Positions 63,767 to 64,000 of a stretch of 64,000 nt of DNA are shown here, piece after piece. Made by a program: the position numbers and the translations under genes. The number at the start of each line of letters is the position of its first letter. Position 1 is the stretch's first letter. The DNA lies in contig JAXDJV010000008.1 in the NCBI GenBank assembly GCA_034667465.1, positions 124,001 to 188,000 of the forward strand, in the 5' to 3' direction. The notes beneath the pieces were generated by a model, which saw only the letters and a list, made by a program, of their open reading frames with translations, ran no database searches and was not told the DNA's origin. The DNA is from JAOBAU01 sp034667465. GTDB lineage: Bacteria; Acidobacteriota; Thermoanaerobaculia; Gp7-AA8.

Positions 63767-64000
63767 TTACTTCTTTTCCATCGCTTTGCGGAACGCCACG
63801 GCCATGGCGCTCTCGCCTTCGCTCTCGCCGCGCTCGTCCATCATCTTCGCGTACTCCTCGCGATCGACGGCCGCCTTCGCAGCTTCATGGCTGAGCGAAA
63901 TGCGGCGGCGCTGCGGATCGACGCTCATGATGCGGACCATCAGCTTTTCGCCCGGCGCGTGCGCCTGCGCTGCTTCGGTTCCGTGCGGCACGACGATCTC
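63767..64000 (-). CDS. S1 RNA-binding domain protein, C-terminal part
   Basis: The frame runs off the right edge of the window. The last 77 or so residues are visible: VPHGTEAAQAHAPGEKLMVRIMSVDPQRRRISLSHEAAK is the end of an S1 domain (the VDxxxRRISLS pattern), followed by a charged helical tail. It could be ribosomal protein S1, or a smaller S1 protein. It is followed by a terminator. Confidence 0.75.
   Translation of the reverse strand, partial: EIVVPHGTEAAQAHAPGEKLMVRIMSVDPQRRRISLSHEAAKAAVDREEYAKMMDERGESEGESAMAVAFRKAMEKK

Overview
This is a GC-rich, gene-dense bacterial chromosome segment with no phage, IS, integron, CRISPR, rRNA or tRNA signal that I could find. The gene set fits a free-living, Gram-negative, aerobic soil-type bacterium, most likely Acidobacteriota or a close relative. 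The basis is a type IVa pilus operon pilMNOPQ with a secretin, many lipoproteins, a three-subunit succinate dehydrogenase, a KaiC-like ATPase with a hybrid kinase, and DUF885, DUF4142 and PA2778/PA2779-type proteins. The phylum is inference; no marker gene here proves it.

Layout. 0-5 kb: a partial membrane-anchored protein, an EAL phosphodiesterase, an acyltransferase, a DUF72 protein, a decayed VOC-like fragment and a secreted TPR protein. 5-9.6 kb: a LuxR-type regulator and a divergent pair around a perfect 20-bp palindrome. One arm of that pair is a probable selenoprotein (in-frame UGA at 6416, candidate SECIS hairpin just downstream). Then comes a minus-strand chain of antitoxin, MazF-like toxin, mutM, GAF protein and DUF2231-Rieske protein. 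9.6-16 kb: a DUF885 hydrolase and a receiver / KaiC-like / hybrid histidine kinase module. 16-20.4 kb: a metzincin-type lipoprotein protease and an unfamiliar two-gene unit (secreted protein plus four-helix membrane protein) behind an inverted repeat and a good promoter. 20.5-25.3 kb: metallophosphoesterase, shikimate kinase, accC, accB, a Roadblock protein and a TPR protein, tightly packed. 25.4-33.7 kb: two lipoproteins and pilQPONM. 33.9-43.6 kb: rpmB, a bifunctional Rel, the PA2779/PA2778 pair, two overlapping aminotransferases, a large hybrid histidine kinase and a DUF4142 lipoprotein. 43.7-49 kb: sdhCAB and a NarL-type two-component pair. 49-57.8 kb: 5'-nucleotidase, an AT-hook protein, a GspC-like protein, a metallophosphatase, a sugar dehydrogenase and small membrane or basic proteins. 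57.8-64 kb: a HEAT-repeat/PilT fusion ATPase, pilT, an epoxide-hydrolase-like protein, an epimerase and a partial S1-domain protein.

Cross-cutting signals. (1) Four long intergenic palindromes of one REP-like family (around 40.2, 43.6, 55.0 and 62.8 kb) often supply the stop codons of flanking genes. (2) A second repeat family made of ATGAGGC-type heptamers occurs at 36.3 and 60.8 kb. (3) Many genes at the head of a transcription unit have a TANNNT box 6-9 nt before the start codon and no Shine-Dalgarno, which suggests leaderless transcripts. (4) Four-base overlaps (ATGA, GTGA, TTGA) are common inside operons. (5) Type IV pilus genes sit at two places: the pilMNOPQ alignment/secretin operon, and a pilT plus HEAT-PilT pair.

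All calls rest on reading translations and motifs by eye. No database search was possible.
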